From Verrucomicrobia bacterium UBA1263 (GTDB lineage: Bacteria > Verrucomicrobiota > Verrucomicrobiia > Limisphaerales > UBA1412), in the NCBI GenBank assembly GCA_002308515.1, contig DBVN01000081.1, positions 2,571 to 13,364 of the forward strand: a stretch of DNA of 10,794 nt, read 5' to 3'. The position numbers were made by a program, and so were the translations under genes. The number at the start of each line of letters is the position of its first letter. Position 1 is the first letter of the stretch. A model generated the notes under the pieces. It worked only from the letters and a program-made list of their open reading frames with translations, did no database searches and had not been told where the DNA came from. This document shows, one piece after another, positions 1 to 6,654 of the stretch.

Positions 1-1824
1 GAAGATACGCTCCTCATCCTTTACCAGTTGGAGCGCCCCGGTGCTGATACTCAACTCGACCCGTTCATTCTGAGTGCGCAGGTCTATCCTTCCCTCGTTT
101 TGATCGCCGCACCAGTCCCGGTAAGGTTCATCCATAAAATAGAGGTCTTGCCGCGCCACGCGATCCATCAGTTTGCAGTACAGGCCGTTGGTGAGGCTTC
201 CTATCCAGAAGCATTGATTCGCGTTCTTGCTCCACTGCCATTCCGCGAACATCGGCCGCGCGCCGCCCCGAATCCCCAAGCCCATGAAATAAGGGACGGA
301 TCTTTCCTCAAAAGAGAAAACCAACTGAGCGTCTTCCACTTCACAGTCATGAAGCGTATTCAGTTCCAGCTGTATGGTCATAAAACCATCCGCTTCCGTC
401 TGGGCATCAGTATTCAGGATGATCCCTTTCGCGTGGCTCACGGACTGCCAGCTGATCGCGCGAACATCCTCCGCGTCAAACCGCACAGGCCGGTTCGTCC
501 AAACCAGCCAGTCTCCCCGCGTCTTGACTCGAAACTCCATCGGCTGTGCCAAAAGATCTGTGCCGATCTGGCCGGGAAGCCCGTTCTCACTCAGCGTCAG
601 CGTGTGGCGGTTCAGTGTCAGTTCCTTCCCGTTCAAAGTCATATCGGGATAATGCCTCAACGGATCCCCTTCCGTCCCGATCGTGGAATCCAGCCAGCGC
701 AGCCGCTCCAAAGAAGAACTTTCCGGAGCGGATTCAACCACTTCCAATTCAATGGGAAACTCCGTGTACTTCAGATTCCATCCGCTGAAAACCAATTCAC
801 CCTTATAAACACCGGTCGGCGTATCCGCCGGGATAGCGATCGCCATCCATAACGGCAAAACCTCTCCCATCCTCAGCGGGATATCTTTGGTCAAAGTCCC
901 TCCCCAGGAATCATTCCCGCTCAGATTGAAACAACGCGCGACCAGACTGCCCAGCAGCTCACCCTCTTCATTTCTCAGCCCAACAGACCCCACCTGAAAA
1001 GAAGGGATCTCCTTCTGAGTCGCGACAGCGCCCAGCTGGAAGACGACATACTGTCCCGCTCCGCCGCGCGCCTTGCACAAAGCCGATGGACCTTGCCTCA
1101 GCCAGCACAGCGGCAACCTTTTTGTCAAGCGGATCGGACGCGAGACCGGTTCCTGAAAAAAGATGACATCGCCATCCGCGTACTCTGACAGAAAATCTGC
1201 CGCTTCCTTCTCTGTCGCGGGTATCTCTAATTCAACAAAAGCATTTCTCTCACCATTGGATTCCAGCGCGAGAGCCGCCGCTCGCTCTATGCCGGGGGGA
1301 ACTTTCCCCTGAGCGATGATATCCGCGACAGGAGTCGTTTTCTCACTCCAGGATGCGGATGCCGCCGCGGTTTGGAAGTAATCCGGGAAGGGATTCCAAT
1401 CCCGTTTTACCATCCGATAAGGCATGTAATAAACATAATACTTTCCGGCCTCTTTGGCTTCAAAAAGAATATCCCCAAAATCGGGCAGACAATCCACCGC
1501 GCGGACATTCTTCACCGGAGTCCCTTTCTCTGAAGTGATAACGATGCCTTTCAGCTCCGGCAATGGATCCACTCTGCGCCAGGCGATCCGTGTCCAAACC
1601 ACTTCGGCCGGCGAGTTCACCTCGACTACGGCCCGATGATTGCCCAAAGACTCCGGATCCCATTGCGCGACCGCGTGAGGGATCTCCGGCAGGCTCTGGT
1701 CTCCCAATAAAACATCCGGGTTGAGTTTCTCTGAATCTCCCGCTCCCAAAACGGCTCCGCACCATGCGGACAGGAATATCCAGCCCCACAAATTACGACT
1801 CCACGGCAAGAACCGATTCTTCAC
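1..1824 (-). CDS. Secreted glycoside hydrolase 123-like protein, N-terminal 608 residues (3' end outside window)
   Basis: The frame is open from a GTG at 1824 to the window edge, exactly 608 codons without a stop. The start was chosen because GAGGTGA precedes it with suitable spacing and the product begins with a signal peptide: basic MKNRFLPWSR, a hydrophobic stretch at about 12-27, and a likely signal peptidase I site after Ala28. No lipobox is seen. Domain resemblance: residues 374-383 (RLRWLDSTIG), a following NG..LTLSENGLP-like block, and the stretch from Tyr512 (YFMGLGIRGGARP) resemble the beta-rich N-terminal region of GH123-like proteins (once called DUF6067), common in Lentisphaerota. 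In that family the catalytic barrel follows, so the active site would lie off the window. A role in periplasmic or extracellular glycan breakdown is inferred from family and export; the substrate cannot be read. It overlaps rsmD by 32 nt, suggesting translational coupling. Coding is certain; the family call is from memory of motifs. Confidence 0.75.
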   Translation of the reverse strand, partial: MKNRFLPWSRNLWGWIFLSAWCGAVLGAGDSEKLNPDVLLGDQSLPEIPHAVAQWDPESLGNHRAVVEVNSPAEVVWTRIAWRRVDPLPELKGIVITSEKGTPVKNVRAVDCLPDFGDILFEAKEAGKYYVYYMPYRMVKRDWNPFPDYFQTAAASASWSEKTTPVADIIAQGKVPPGIERAAALALESNGERNAFVELEIPATEKEAADFLSEYADGDVIFFQEPVSRPIRLTKRLPLCWLRQGPSALCKARGGAGQYVVFQLGAVATQKEIPSFQVGSVGLRNEEGELLGSLVARCFNLSGNDSWGGTLTKDIPLRMGEVLPLWMAIAIPADTPTGVYKGELVFSGWNLKYTEFPIELEVVESAPESSSLERLRWLDSTIGTEGDPLRHYPDMTLNGKELTLNRHTLTLSENGLPGQIGTDLLAQPMEFRVKTRGDWLVWTNRPVRFDAEDVRAISWQSVSHAKGIILNTDAQTEADGFMTIQLELNTLHDCEVEDAQLVFSFEERSVPYFMGLGIRGGARPMFAEWQWSKNANQCFWIGSLTNGLYCKLMDRVARQDLYFMDEPYRDWCGDQNEGRIDLRTQNERVELSISTGALQLVKDEERIF

Positions 1825-2413
1825 TTGTCACCTCGCTTCTGTCTAACTTCAAAAACTTCATCACATTATCCCCATGGCGCAGCACCTTGATCTCGACCCA
1901 GGGAAGCTGAACGTCCAGAGTTTCCCGGCAAGGATGTCCCAGCAGGAATAATCCGCCCGGCTTCAAAACCTCCATCAAAGTCCTGTCATCCAAAAGCTGC
2001 TGGGCGAATGAATGAGAACGCACCTTGATATTCTTTTCCCCGTAAGGCGGATCCGCCAGGATCAGGTCATATTTCTGACCTTGCGCGCGCAGCTGTTCCA
2101 AAGCCGCGTAAGCATCCTGCACACGCAGTGTCAGCGCGTGACGGTCGAATCCGCAGGACTCCCAGTTAGAACGCAGAATATCCGCGTGATAGCGAGCCTT
2201 TTCCACACAGGTGGAAGATGCCGCGCCCCGGCTCATGCATTCCAGGCTCAAGGCTCCGCTGCCAGCAAACAATTCCAGCACATGCGCGTCATATACAAAA
2301 TCCCCCAAACTGTTGAACATCGCCTGCCGCATCATATCCGGGGTCGGTCTGACCGCAAACCCTTTCGGCACCTTGATGATCCGTCCTTTAACTGTTCCTC
2401 CGGTCACTCTCAT
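1793..2413 (-). CDS. rsmD: 16S rRNA (guanine(966)-N(2))-methyltransferase RsmD
   Basis: A 206-residue SAM-dependent methyltransferase. The family methylates N2 of G966 (E. coli numbering) in 16S rRNA of the assembled small subunit, in the cytoplasm. Visible motifs: the N-terminal MRVTGGTVKGR, then VRPTPDMMRQAMFNSL at about 21-36 (typical of RsmD), SAM-binding motif I ELFAGSG at 47-53, a conserved E-K pair at 71-72, and the catalytic DPPYG at 121-125. The length is usual for the family. The ATG lies 2 nt after the stop of the hydrate dehydratase gene with no convincing Shine-Dalgarno sequence, which suggests coupled translation. The last 15 or so residues (after KFLKLDR) look like an unconserved tail, and this stretch also carries the ribosome binding site and start of the next gene. 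Confidence 0.93.
   Translation of the reverse strand: MRVTGGTVKGRIIKVPKGFAVRPTPDMMRQAMFNSLGDFVYDAHVLELFAGSGALSLECMSRGAASSTCVEKARYHADILRSNWESCGFDRHALTLRVQDAYAALEQLRAQGQKYDLILADPPYGEKNIKVRSHSFAQQLLDDRTLMEVLKPGGLFLLGHPCRETLDVQLPWVEIKVLRHGDNVMKFLKLDRSEVTSEESVLAVES
1828..1834 (-). promoter_or_regulatory. Ribosome binding site deciding the GTG start of the GH123-like gene
   Basis: The minus strand reads GAGGTGA, then three bases, then GTG. It lies inside the last codons of rsmD. No ATG is available in this frame before the hydrophobic segment, so this site fixes the start and restores a complete signal peptide. Confidence 0.7.
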
Positions 2414-2415
2414 GT

Positions 2416-3963
2416 TTACAAATATTCGATCAATCTGTCCGCGCTCCAGGGATGCGCATCAAATGGAGTCAGCTTTTCACTTTCTACATCATCTGCCGCT
2501 CTGCCATGACTGTAAACCGCGTAGCAGATCCTCTCTATGTTATCTATAGGCTCTTCGCCAATACGGTCATACGCGAACAGTCCACTCAAAAAACCGGCCA
2601 GCACATCTCCAGTCCCTCCCTGCGCCATAGAAGGATTTCCGGTATGATTCAAATAAACCTTTCCTTTGGTTGTTCCTATCAATGTCTGATAGCCTTTCAG
2701 GACAACATACGCGTTTCCAAATTTTTCAGAAAGTTTTCTCAGCGCACCCGGCCGGTCTGACTGCACTTCTTTGGCGGTGATATTCAAGCACCGGGCCGCC
2801 TCACCGGGATGAGGTGTAATGACACGAACTCCGGCTGTCTCACCTTCGGGAATCTGATCCAGAGCGGAAGCATCCGCGATCATATTGCCGGGGAAACTCC
2901 GCCAAAGCTCTCTGACCCAATCCCAAAACACCTGCGGGATACCAGGAGCCGCTAACCCCGGCCCCACTAAAATAGAAGTGATCCCTTTGGGCATCTGCCA
3001 TTCCGGACTCCAGGGATGCACCATCTGTGTGACCAAATGAGACGCGACCGGAATATAAGTTTCCGGCATGGTGCAGACAGTGATCAAACCCGGCTTAGCC
3101 GCTGCCGCTGCCTTCGCTGCCAGCACCGCCGCTCCATGATAACCCAAACTCCCCGCCAGGATCAAAGTATGACCAAAATCCCCTTTATGACAATCCAAAG
3201 GACGTTTTAAATCAATAACTTCAGCAGCGCTCACCAGTTTGATCCATTCAAAATCGGAAGCAGGTATATCCGGGATAAGTCCTATATCTTCTATAACTCC
3301 AATCTGCCCAACATATTTTGACGCGTCTCCACACATCAGACAACGTTTAAGGGTACCTACCGTCAATGTATATTGAGCCTTCACCGCTGCCGGCCAAGGC
3401 ATTCCTTCTTCATTCAATCCCGAAGGAACATCCACGGCAAAAATAGGAATTCCACAATCATTGACCGCGTTGATCAGATCCACATAATCCTGACTCAGTG
3501 GACGGTTCAGACCTATGCCGAACATCCCATCCACTATAAAAGTCGGACAAAATCTGGAACTGGTCGTCATTGGCTCAAAAAAATTCTTCCGATCAGCGAC
3601 CAGCTTCTTAAAAGTCTTGAGAGCTTTTTTGGGATCTTTGACTTCCAGAACTTGAACTTCTTTTACCTTTCCCCTCAGAAAATTAGCGGCAACTCGCGCG
3701 TCATCTCCATTATGACCAGGCCCGGCCAGTACCAGTATCTGCTGCGTCTGCATGACCTGTTCAATACCTTTTTCAAGCTCTTTCGGATCATTCTCTAATG
3801 AACTATAACGATTTTTCGCATGATCATAAATGGTCTGAAGCAAACAATCCGCCACCTTATTTCCGACAGTGCGGATCACATCCGGCTGGGAGATACCTTC
3901 TTTCCAGGAATCTTCTTCCCATTGACGCATTTGTTCCGTTGTTAATATAGGCAGTGTGATCAT
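2416..3963 (-). CDS. nnr: Bifunctional NAD(P)H-hydrate epimerase / ADP-dependent (S)-NAD(P)H-hydrate dehydratase
   Basis: A 515-residue fusion that repairs hydrated NAD(P)H (NADHX/NADPHX) in the cytoplasm. The N-terminal YjeF_N-type epimerase half (about 1-240) has GPGHNGDDA at 81-89, VDGMFGIG at 144-151 and VDVPSG at 177-182. The C-terminal carbohydrate-kinase-like dehydratase half has HKGDFGH at 259-265, GSLGYHGAA at 271-279, ADASALD at 363-369, TPHPGEAARCL at 383-393, LKGYQT at 422-427 and the ADP-site signature GNPSMAQGGTGD at 442-453. The dehydratase motifs look intact. The epimerase loop departs from the usual NNGGDG by a Gly-to-Asp change; His first and Ala last occur in some homologues, as far as I recall. 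It sits 3 nt after the rhomboid stop and 2 nt before rsmD, mid-operon. Confidence 0.94.
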   Translation of the reverse strand: MITLPILTTEQMRQWEEDSWKEGISQPDVIRTVGNKVADCLLQTIYDHAKNRYSSLENDPKELEKGIEQVMQTQQILVLAGPGHNGDDARVAANFLRGKVKEVQVLEVKDPKKALKTFKKLVADRKNFFEPMTTSSRFCPTFIVDGMFGIGLNRPLSQDYVDLINAVNDCGIPIFAVDVPSGLNEEGMPWPAAVKAQYTLTVGTLKRCLMCGDASKYVGQIGVIEDIGLIPDIPASDFEWIKLVSAAEVIDLKRPLDCHKGDFGHTLILAGSLGYHGAAVLAAKAAAAAKPGLITVCTMPETYIPVASHLVTQMVHPWSPEWQMPKGITSILVGPGLAAPGIPQVFWDWVRELWRSFPGNMIADASALDQIPEGETAGVRVITPHPGEAARCLNITAKEVQSDRPGALRKLSEKFGNAYVVLKGYQTLIGTTKGKVYLNHTGNPSMAQGGTGDVLAGFLSGLFAYDRIGEEPIDNIERICYAVYSHGRAADDVESEKLTPFDAHPWSADRLIEYL

Positions 3964-3966
3964 GCT

Positions 3967-4893
3967 CTAATCTTTTCTTATTCTTTTATGAGCTTTCTCT
4001 AAAATCTCACGTTCCTCATCATTCAAACTCTGGATGCCGTATTTGGAGATCTTGTCCAGAATGGGATCCACCCGTTTCTCTATAAAATCATCATCTTCCT
4101 TTACTTCCACATCAATGACAGAGGAATGCTTATCTTCTGTCCGGGAGCCGCCATAGATCTTATATTTAAACAGGGAAGAAGGTGTCGTATAGCCGCGTGT
4201 ATAAGAAGGCCCCCCGAATCCATCCGCGCGCACTCTGGCAATACGGCGCGAGCGCAAATAAAGGATGCCGCAAACCATTCCGCCCAAATGCGCCGCGTGC
4301 GCGATATGAGTTCCTCCGGGGAAAATCATTCCCCACAAGGCAACAGCCGCGGCCAGATAGATCAATGTCTTGGCTTTCAGGCTCAAAGGCAGAACAAAGA
4401 AAATCAGCAGAGTCAAACGCTGATAAGGATAAAGCGCCGCGTATGCGCCGACCACACCGAACACACCGGCGGAAGCGCCTACGACAGAGACTAATCCAAA
4501 ATGCTGCGGCGCGATCCAGCTGCATCCGATCTGGAATAATCCGCCCACAGCTCCCGAAATCAAATACAATCGCAGGAACTCTTTTTTCCCGATTGCCGGT
4601 TCCAGTATCCTTCCAATGAAATAAAGTGTCAACAGATTCAGGAAGATATGCATGACCCCGGCGTGCATGAACTGAAAGGTCAATATCTGCCAGATGTAAC
4701 CGTGCTTCAAGCCGTATAAACTCAGCGCCAGATAGTCCCACAGATCGATCCCCTGGCTTCTGAGGACCGCGTCACATACAAACACGCCGATATTGATCGC
4801 GAGCAGCAGATGTACCGCGCTCAATTCACGGACTTTCCACACTCTCCGTCCCCGCGGCGGCTGGGGACGCATATAATCTCTATCTCCTAACAT
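3967..4893 (-). CDS. Rhomboid family intramembrane serine protease with cytoplasmic C-terminal extension
   Basis: A 308-residue polytopic membrane protein; rhomboids cleave transmembrane substrates within the lipid bilayer. Visible: a basic N-terminus, a first membrane segment at about 26-44, a WQILTFQFMH block at 68-77, oxyanion residues His82 and Asn86 (HIFLN), the GASAG motif at 139-143 with catalytic Ser141, and AAHLGG at 200-205 with catalytic His202. The catalytic dyad is therefore complete. After the last membrane segment (about 215) comes a hydrophilic tail ending in a short helical module (DPILDKISKYGIQSLNDEER, from about 276). That module resembles the small C-terminal domain found on many Bacteroidota and PVC rhomboids (DUF6576-like, from memory). 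The ATG at 4893 has only a weak AAAGAAA upstream; Met8 is an alternative start. Substrate unknown. First gene of a rhomboid-nnr-rsmD-GH123-like operon. Confidence 0.93.
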   Translation of the reverse strand: MLGDRDYMRPQPPRGRRVWKVRELSAVHLLLAINIGVFVCDAVLRSQGIDLWDYLALSLYGLKHGYIWQILTFQFMHAGVMHIFLNLLTLYFIGRILEPAIGKKEFLRLYLISGAVGGLFQIGCSWIAPQHFGLVSVVGASAGVFGVVGAYAALYPYQRLTLLIFFVLPLSLKAKTLIYLAAAVALWGMIFPGGTHIAHAAHLGGMVCGILYLRSRRIARVRADGFGGPSYTRGYTTPSSLFKYKIYGGSRTEDKHSSVIDVEVKEDDDFIEKRVDPILDKISKYGIQSLNDEEREILEKAHKRIRKD

Positions 4894-4917
4894 TTTCTTT
4901 ATCTGTCATTGGTGATT

Positions 4918-4934
4918 TTCTGTAATTCACAGAA
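4918..4934. repeat. Inverted repeat TTCTGT-N5-ACAGAA ahead of the rhomboid gene
   Basis: Perfect 6-bp arms separated by AATTC lie 25-41 bases upstream of the rhomboid ATG. The size and spacing resemble a dimeric regulator site, but it could also be chance or a small hairpin in the leader. No regulator gene is nearby. Confidence 0.35.
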
Positions 4935-4951
4935 TTTCAAGATATTCCTTT

Positions 4952-4974
4952 AAAAAAGGCACAGGTTCGCGCCT
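4952..4974 (-). terminator. Second terminator-like hairpin in the rhomboid leader
   Basis: On the minus strand AGGCGC and GTGCCT form a 6-bp stem (one G-U pair) around a GAACCT loop, followed directly by six T. It points the same way as the stronger terminator 40 bases upstream. It could be a back-up terminator for the pilin gene, or an attenuator of the rhomboid operon if the promoter at 4982-4990 is real. Confidence 0.5.
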
Positions 4975-4981
4975 CTCCTCT

Positions 4982-4990
4982 ACTATAGCA
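4982..4990 (-). promoter_or_regulatory. Possible extended -10 promoter for the rhomboid operon
   Basis: The minus strand reads TGCTATAGT, matching an extended -10 (TGnTATAAT), between the pilin terminator and the rhomboid gene. No good -35 is seen at the right spacing, which an extended -10 can tolerate. Transcription from here would start just before the hairpin at 4957-4974, so the hairpin would lie at the very 5' end of the message. Tentative. Confidence 0.3.
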
Positions 4991-5011
4991 TCAAAACTCT
5001 GAAATCACCAC

Positions 5012-5043
5012 AAAATAAAAGAGGCACCCGCTTGGGATGCCTC
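5012..5043 (-). terminator. Intrinsic terminator of the pseudopilin gene
   Basis: The minus strand has GAGGCATCC, loop CAAGC, GGGTGCCTC: a 9-bp stem with one U-G pair, followed by TTTTATTTT. It lies 31 bases past the pilin stop. The T-tract is on one side only, so it acts on minus-strand transcripts and separates the pilin gene from the rhomboid operon. Confidence 0.9.
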
Positions 5044-5074
5044 ATTCAAAATTTACCTGTTACAGGTCGTTATC

Positions 5075-5932
5075 TTACTTCTTCACGAAGGGAATGACGA
5101 TACGATTGTACTCGTTATCAGTCTGGCGCAGCTGATCGCTCAGACGAGCTTCAGTGTACTGCTGCACGGAACCGTCACCGAGGGTCACGTTACCGTTATT
5201 CTGATGGATGTTGTCATTCCATTTCGGTCTCTGACCGGCTGTGGTGTAGAGAGAGTTTGTACCACTACCCAACATGAGCATGATGGAAATCCCTTTGGCA
5301 TTTGTTGACTGAGTAATTGTCGGGCAAACCACGTTGCGGTCACCGAACAACAGAGTCTGAGGATAGGTTTCAGAAGCATCCACACCTACGAAATAGGACA
5401 GATAATACTTGTTATCCGCAGAATTGTAATTTTTGTAAAAATCGATGAAAGTCTTAACATCACCACCAGAGGTGACATCCGGATCTGACGGACAACGGAT
5501 CAGCTTGACATCAGCCAATTCATTGCTCATCACAGCATAGTGCAGCCATTGGCAGTACGCCGCGTTAAGGGTCATCTTAGCAGTCTGGTTGGTCGGATTG
5601 GGAATATTCGGAGCCGTACCAGTGACAGCCTGGTAAACAGGAGTAGAAGCAGATTTTGAATCTGTGGCAGTCTTAGCGGAGCTAACCATTTCCAAGCTGC
5701 CGCCGTCAGTCGCAGCGACCTGCCAAGGGAAACGGTCTTCATTATCCAGAGCATAGGTACGAGTACCCAGACCCATCTGTTTGAGGTTACCAGTGCAAGC
5801 GATACGCTGTGCTTTGGCTTTTGCTTTGGCCAGAGCGGGTAAGAGCATACCGGCCAGAATGGCGATAATTGCGATCACGACCAACAATTCAATCAGCGTG
5901 AACGCTTTCTTCATTGTAGTTTGCTTTTTCAT
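5075..5932 (-). CDS. Type IV pilin-like/type II secretion G-type pseudopilin with H-X9-DG motif
   Basis: A 285-residue exported filament-type protein. Its N-terminal class III leader and helix (AFTLIELLVVIAIIAILAGM, from about residue 10) has the +5 Glu of pilins at Glu15. Prepilin peptidase would cut before Phe11, where the -1 residue is Ala rather than the usual Gly. The linker LPALAKAKAKAQRIACTGNL and the DNEDRFPW stretch (63-70) are typical of the large PVC-group family. Near the C-terminus His243, nine residues, then Asp253-Gly254 form the H-X9-DG motif of prepilin-type processing-associated proteins. The middle (about 75-240) is a low-conservation, Ser/Thr/Asn-rich globular part. It could be a pseudopilin or surface protein; its substrate or partner cannot be read. 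It is monocistronic: its own promoter lies upstream and a strong terminator follows. Met7 is an alternative start; neither ATG has a strong Shine-Dalgarno sequence. Confidence 0.9.
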   Translation of the reverse strand: MKKQTTMKKAFTLIELLVVIAIIAILAGMLLPALAKAKAKAQRIACTGNLKQMGLGTRTYALDNEDRFPWQVAATDGGSLEMVSSAKTATDSKSASTPVYQAVTGTAPNIPNPTNQTAKMTLNAAYCQWLHYAVMSNELADVKLIRCPSDPDVTSGGDVKTFIDFYKNYNSADNKYYLSYFVGVDASETYPQTLLFGDRNVVCPTITQSTNAKGISIMLMLGSGTNSLYTTAGQRPKWNDNIHQNNGNVTLGDGSVQQYTEARLSDQLRQTDNEYNRIVIPFVKK

Positions 5933-5940
5933 AGTCTTCG

Positions 5941-5954
5941 TTATTTATAAATAA
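5941..5954. repeat. Perfect 14-bp A/T palindrome in the pilin leader
   Basis: TTATTTATAAATAA is its own reverse complement and lies 8 bases upstream of the pilin ATG. CGAAG (minus strand) occurs on both sides, at 5956-5960 and 5936-5940, the second copy being at the Shine-Dalgarno position. It may be a protein-binding site or a weak RNA hairpin next to the ribosome binding site. Confidence 0.5.
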
Positions 5955-6004
5955 ACTTCGTTCGCGGCGAATCGTTGTCATCACCACTAACCTTGACGGC
6001 ATTT

Positions 6005-6033
6005 ATTCTATGCATTGAGTGAGGGATTGTCAA
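6005..6033 (-). promoter_or_regulatory. Sigma-70-type promoter of the pseudopilin gene
   Basis: The minus strand has a perfect -35 TTGACA (6033-6028), a 17-bp spacer and -10 TAGAAT (6010-6005). Upstream of the -35, about 6034-6060 is almost pure A/T and could be an UP element. The expected start near 5998 gives a leader of about 65 nt before the ATG at 5932. This is the best promoter in the window and suggests high expression. Confidence 0.8.
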
Positions 6034-6079
6034 AAAAAAATTTGATTTATTTTTTTCTTTCAACTGGAAAAACACTCTA

Positions 6080-6643
6080 TTAATTATCAGAATACCTTCT
6101 TGGAGAACAAGATAATAAATTATAAGCAACTCCAAACGTCCGTATTTTCTTTTTCCAAAGTTTTGTCGAGTCTTCTTCAAACAACTCACCCGACACCACA
6201 TCACTGATCAGCCAGGCACCACGGGCGATCTCCTCCTCCAGCTGGCCGGAACTCCAGCCCGCGTATCCCGCGTAAAGATGGATATTTCGTTCATCTATAA
6301 GATGATCTACCTGTTTGGCTTCTTCCAATGAAGTGATCAGATAGACCCGTCCGGAGATCTCCTTTAATCCTTTGTAATTCCTGCCTGAATAAAAGAGACC
6401 GAAAATCGTATTTTCCAGCACTGGTCCTCCAATGTGAACTGGCAAAGACTCTAAAACAGATGGAGAACTTTCCTCTATAAACTCTTTAAATGGAATACTA
6501 AACGGATGATTCACAATCAGTCCCATGGCTCCTTCCCTGTCGTGTCCGCAGAGATAAACCGCCGCCTGATGAAAAATCGTATCCCCCAGTTGACCACTGT
6601 CCAGCAGGAGTTTACCCTTGAGAGAACGGAATGAGGAATCCAT
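6080..6643 (-). CDS. yqgE: YqgE/AlgH family protein
   Basis: A 187-residue cytoplasmic protein of the YqgE/AlgH (DUF179) family. The usual family features are present: GKLLLDSGQLGDTIFHQ at 10-26, a DREGAMGLIVNHP block at 35-47, HIGGPV at 70-75, and the signature YAGYAGWSSGQLEEEI at 124-139. The length is standard. The molecular function of the family is not settled; the AlgH name comes from an alginate-regulation link in Pseudomonas and should not be taken as a function here. It starts 11 nt after ftsZ with only a weak AAGAG upstream, so it is probably the last gene of the division cluster. No convincing terminator follows; the pilin promoter begins about 45 nt later. Confidence 0.92.
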   Translation of the reverse strand: MDSSFRSLKGKLLLDSGQLGDTIFHQAAVYLCGHDREGAMGLIVNHPFSIPFKEFIEESSPSVLESLPVHIGGPVLENTIFGLFYSGRNYKGLKEISGRVYLITSLEEAKQVDHLIDERNIHLYAGYAGWSSGQLEEEIARGAWLISDVVSGELFEEDSTKLWKKKIRTFGVAYNLLSCSPRRYSDN

Positions 6644-6654
6644 AAAACTCTTGT

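Noticed and set aside
28..852. A 274-codon plus-strand open frame at the left end
   Set aside because: It lies wholly antisense to the GH123-like gene, whose frame has a signal peptide, ribosome site and family motifs. The plus-strand product is Arg/Pro/His-rich without recognisable motifs.
1460..1789. A 109-codon minus-strand frame starting near the end of rsmD
   Set aside because: It is another frame of the GH123-like gene; its Gly/Arg/Ser-rich product has no domain, and the GTG frame at 1824 explains the region.
4166..4741. Long alternative frames over the rhomboid gene on both strands
   Set aside because: The rhomboid frame carries the complete catalytic dyad and membrane segments; the others are compositional shadows.
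6032..6057. A-run/T-run inverted repeat as a terminator for the division operon
   Set aside because: The stem would be A-U only and coincides with the A/T-rich tract upstream of the pilin promoter; a G/C stem is lacking.
5941..6204. An 87-codon minus-strand frame spanning the yqgE end and pilin leader
   Set aside because: It begins out of frame inside yqgE, crosses the pilin promoter, and has no ribosome site or recognisable motif.
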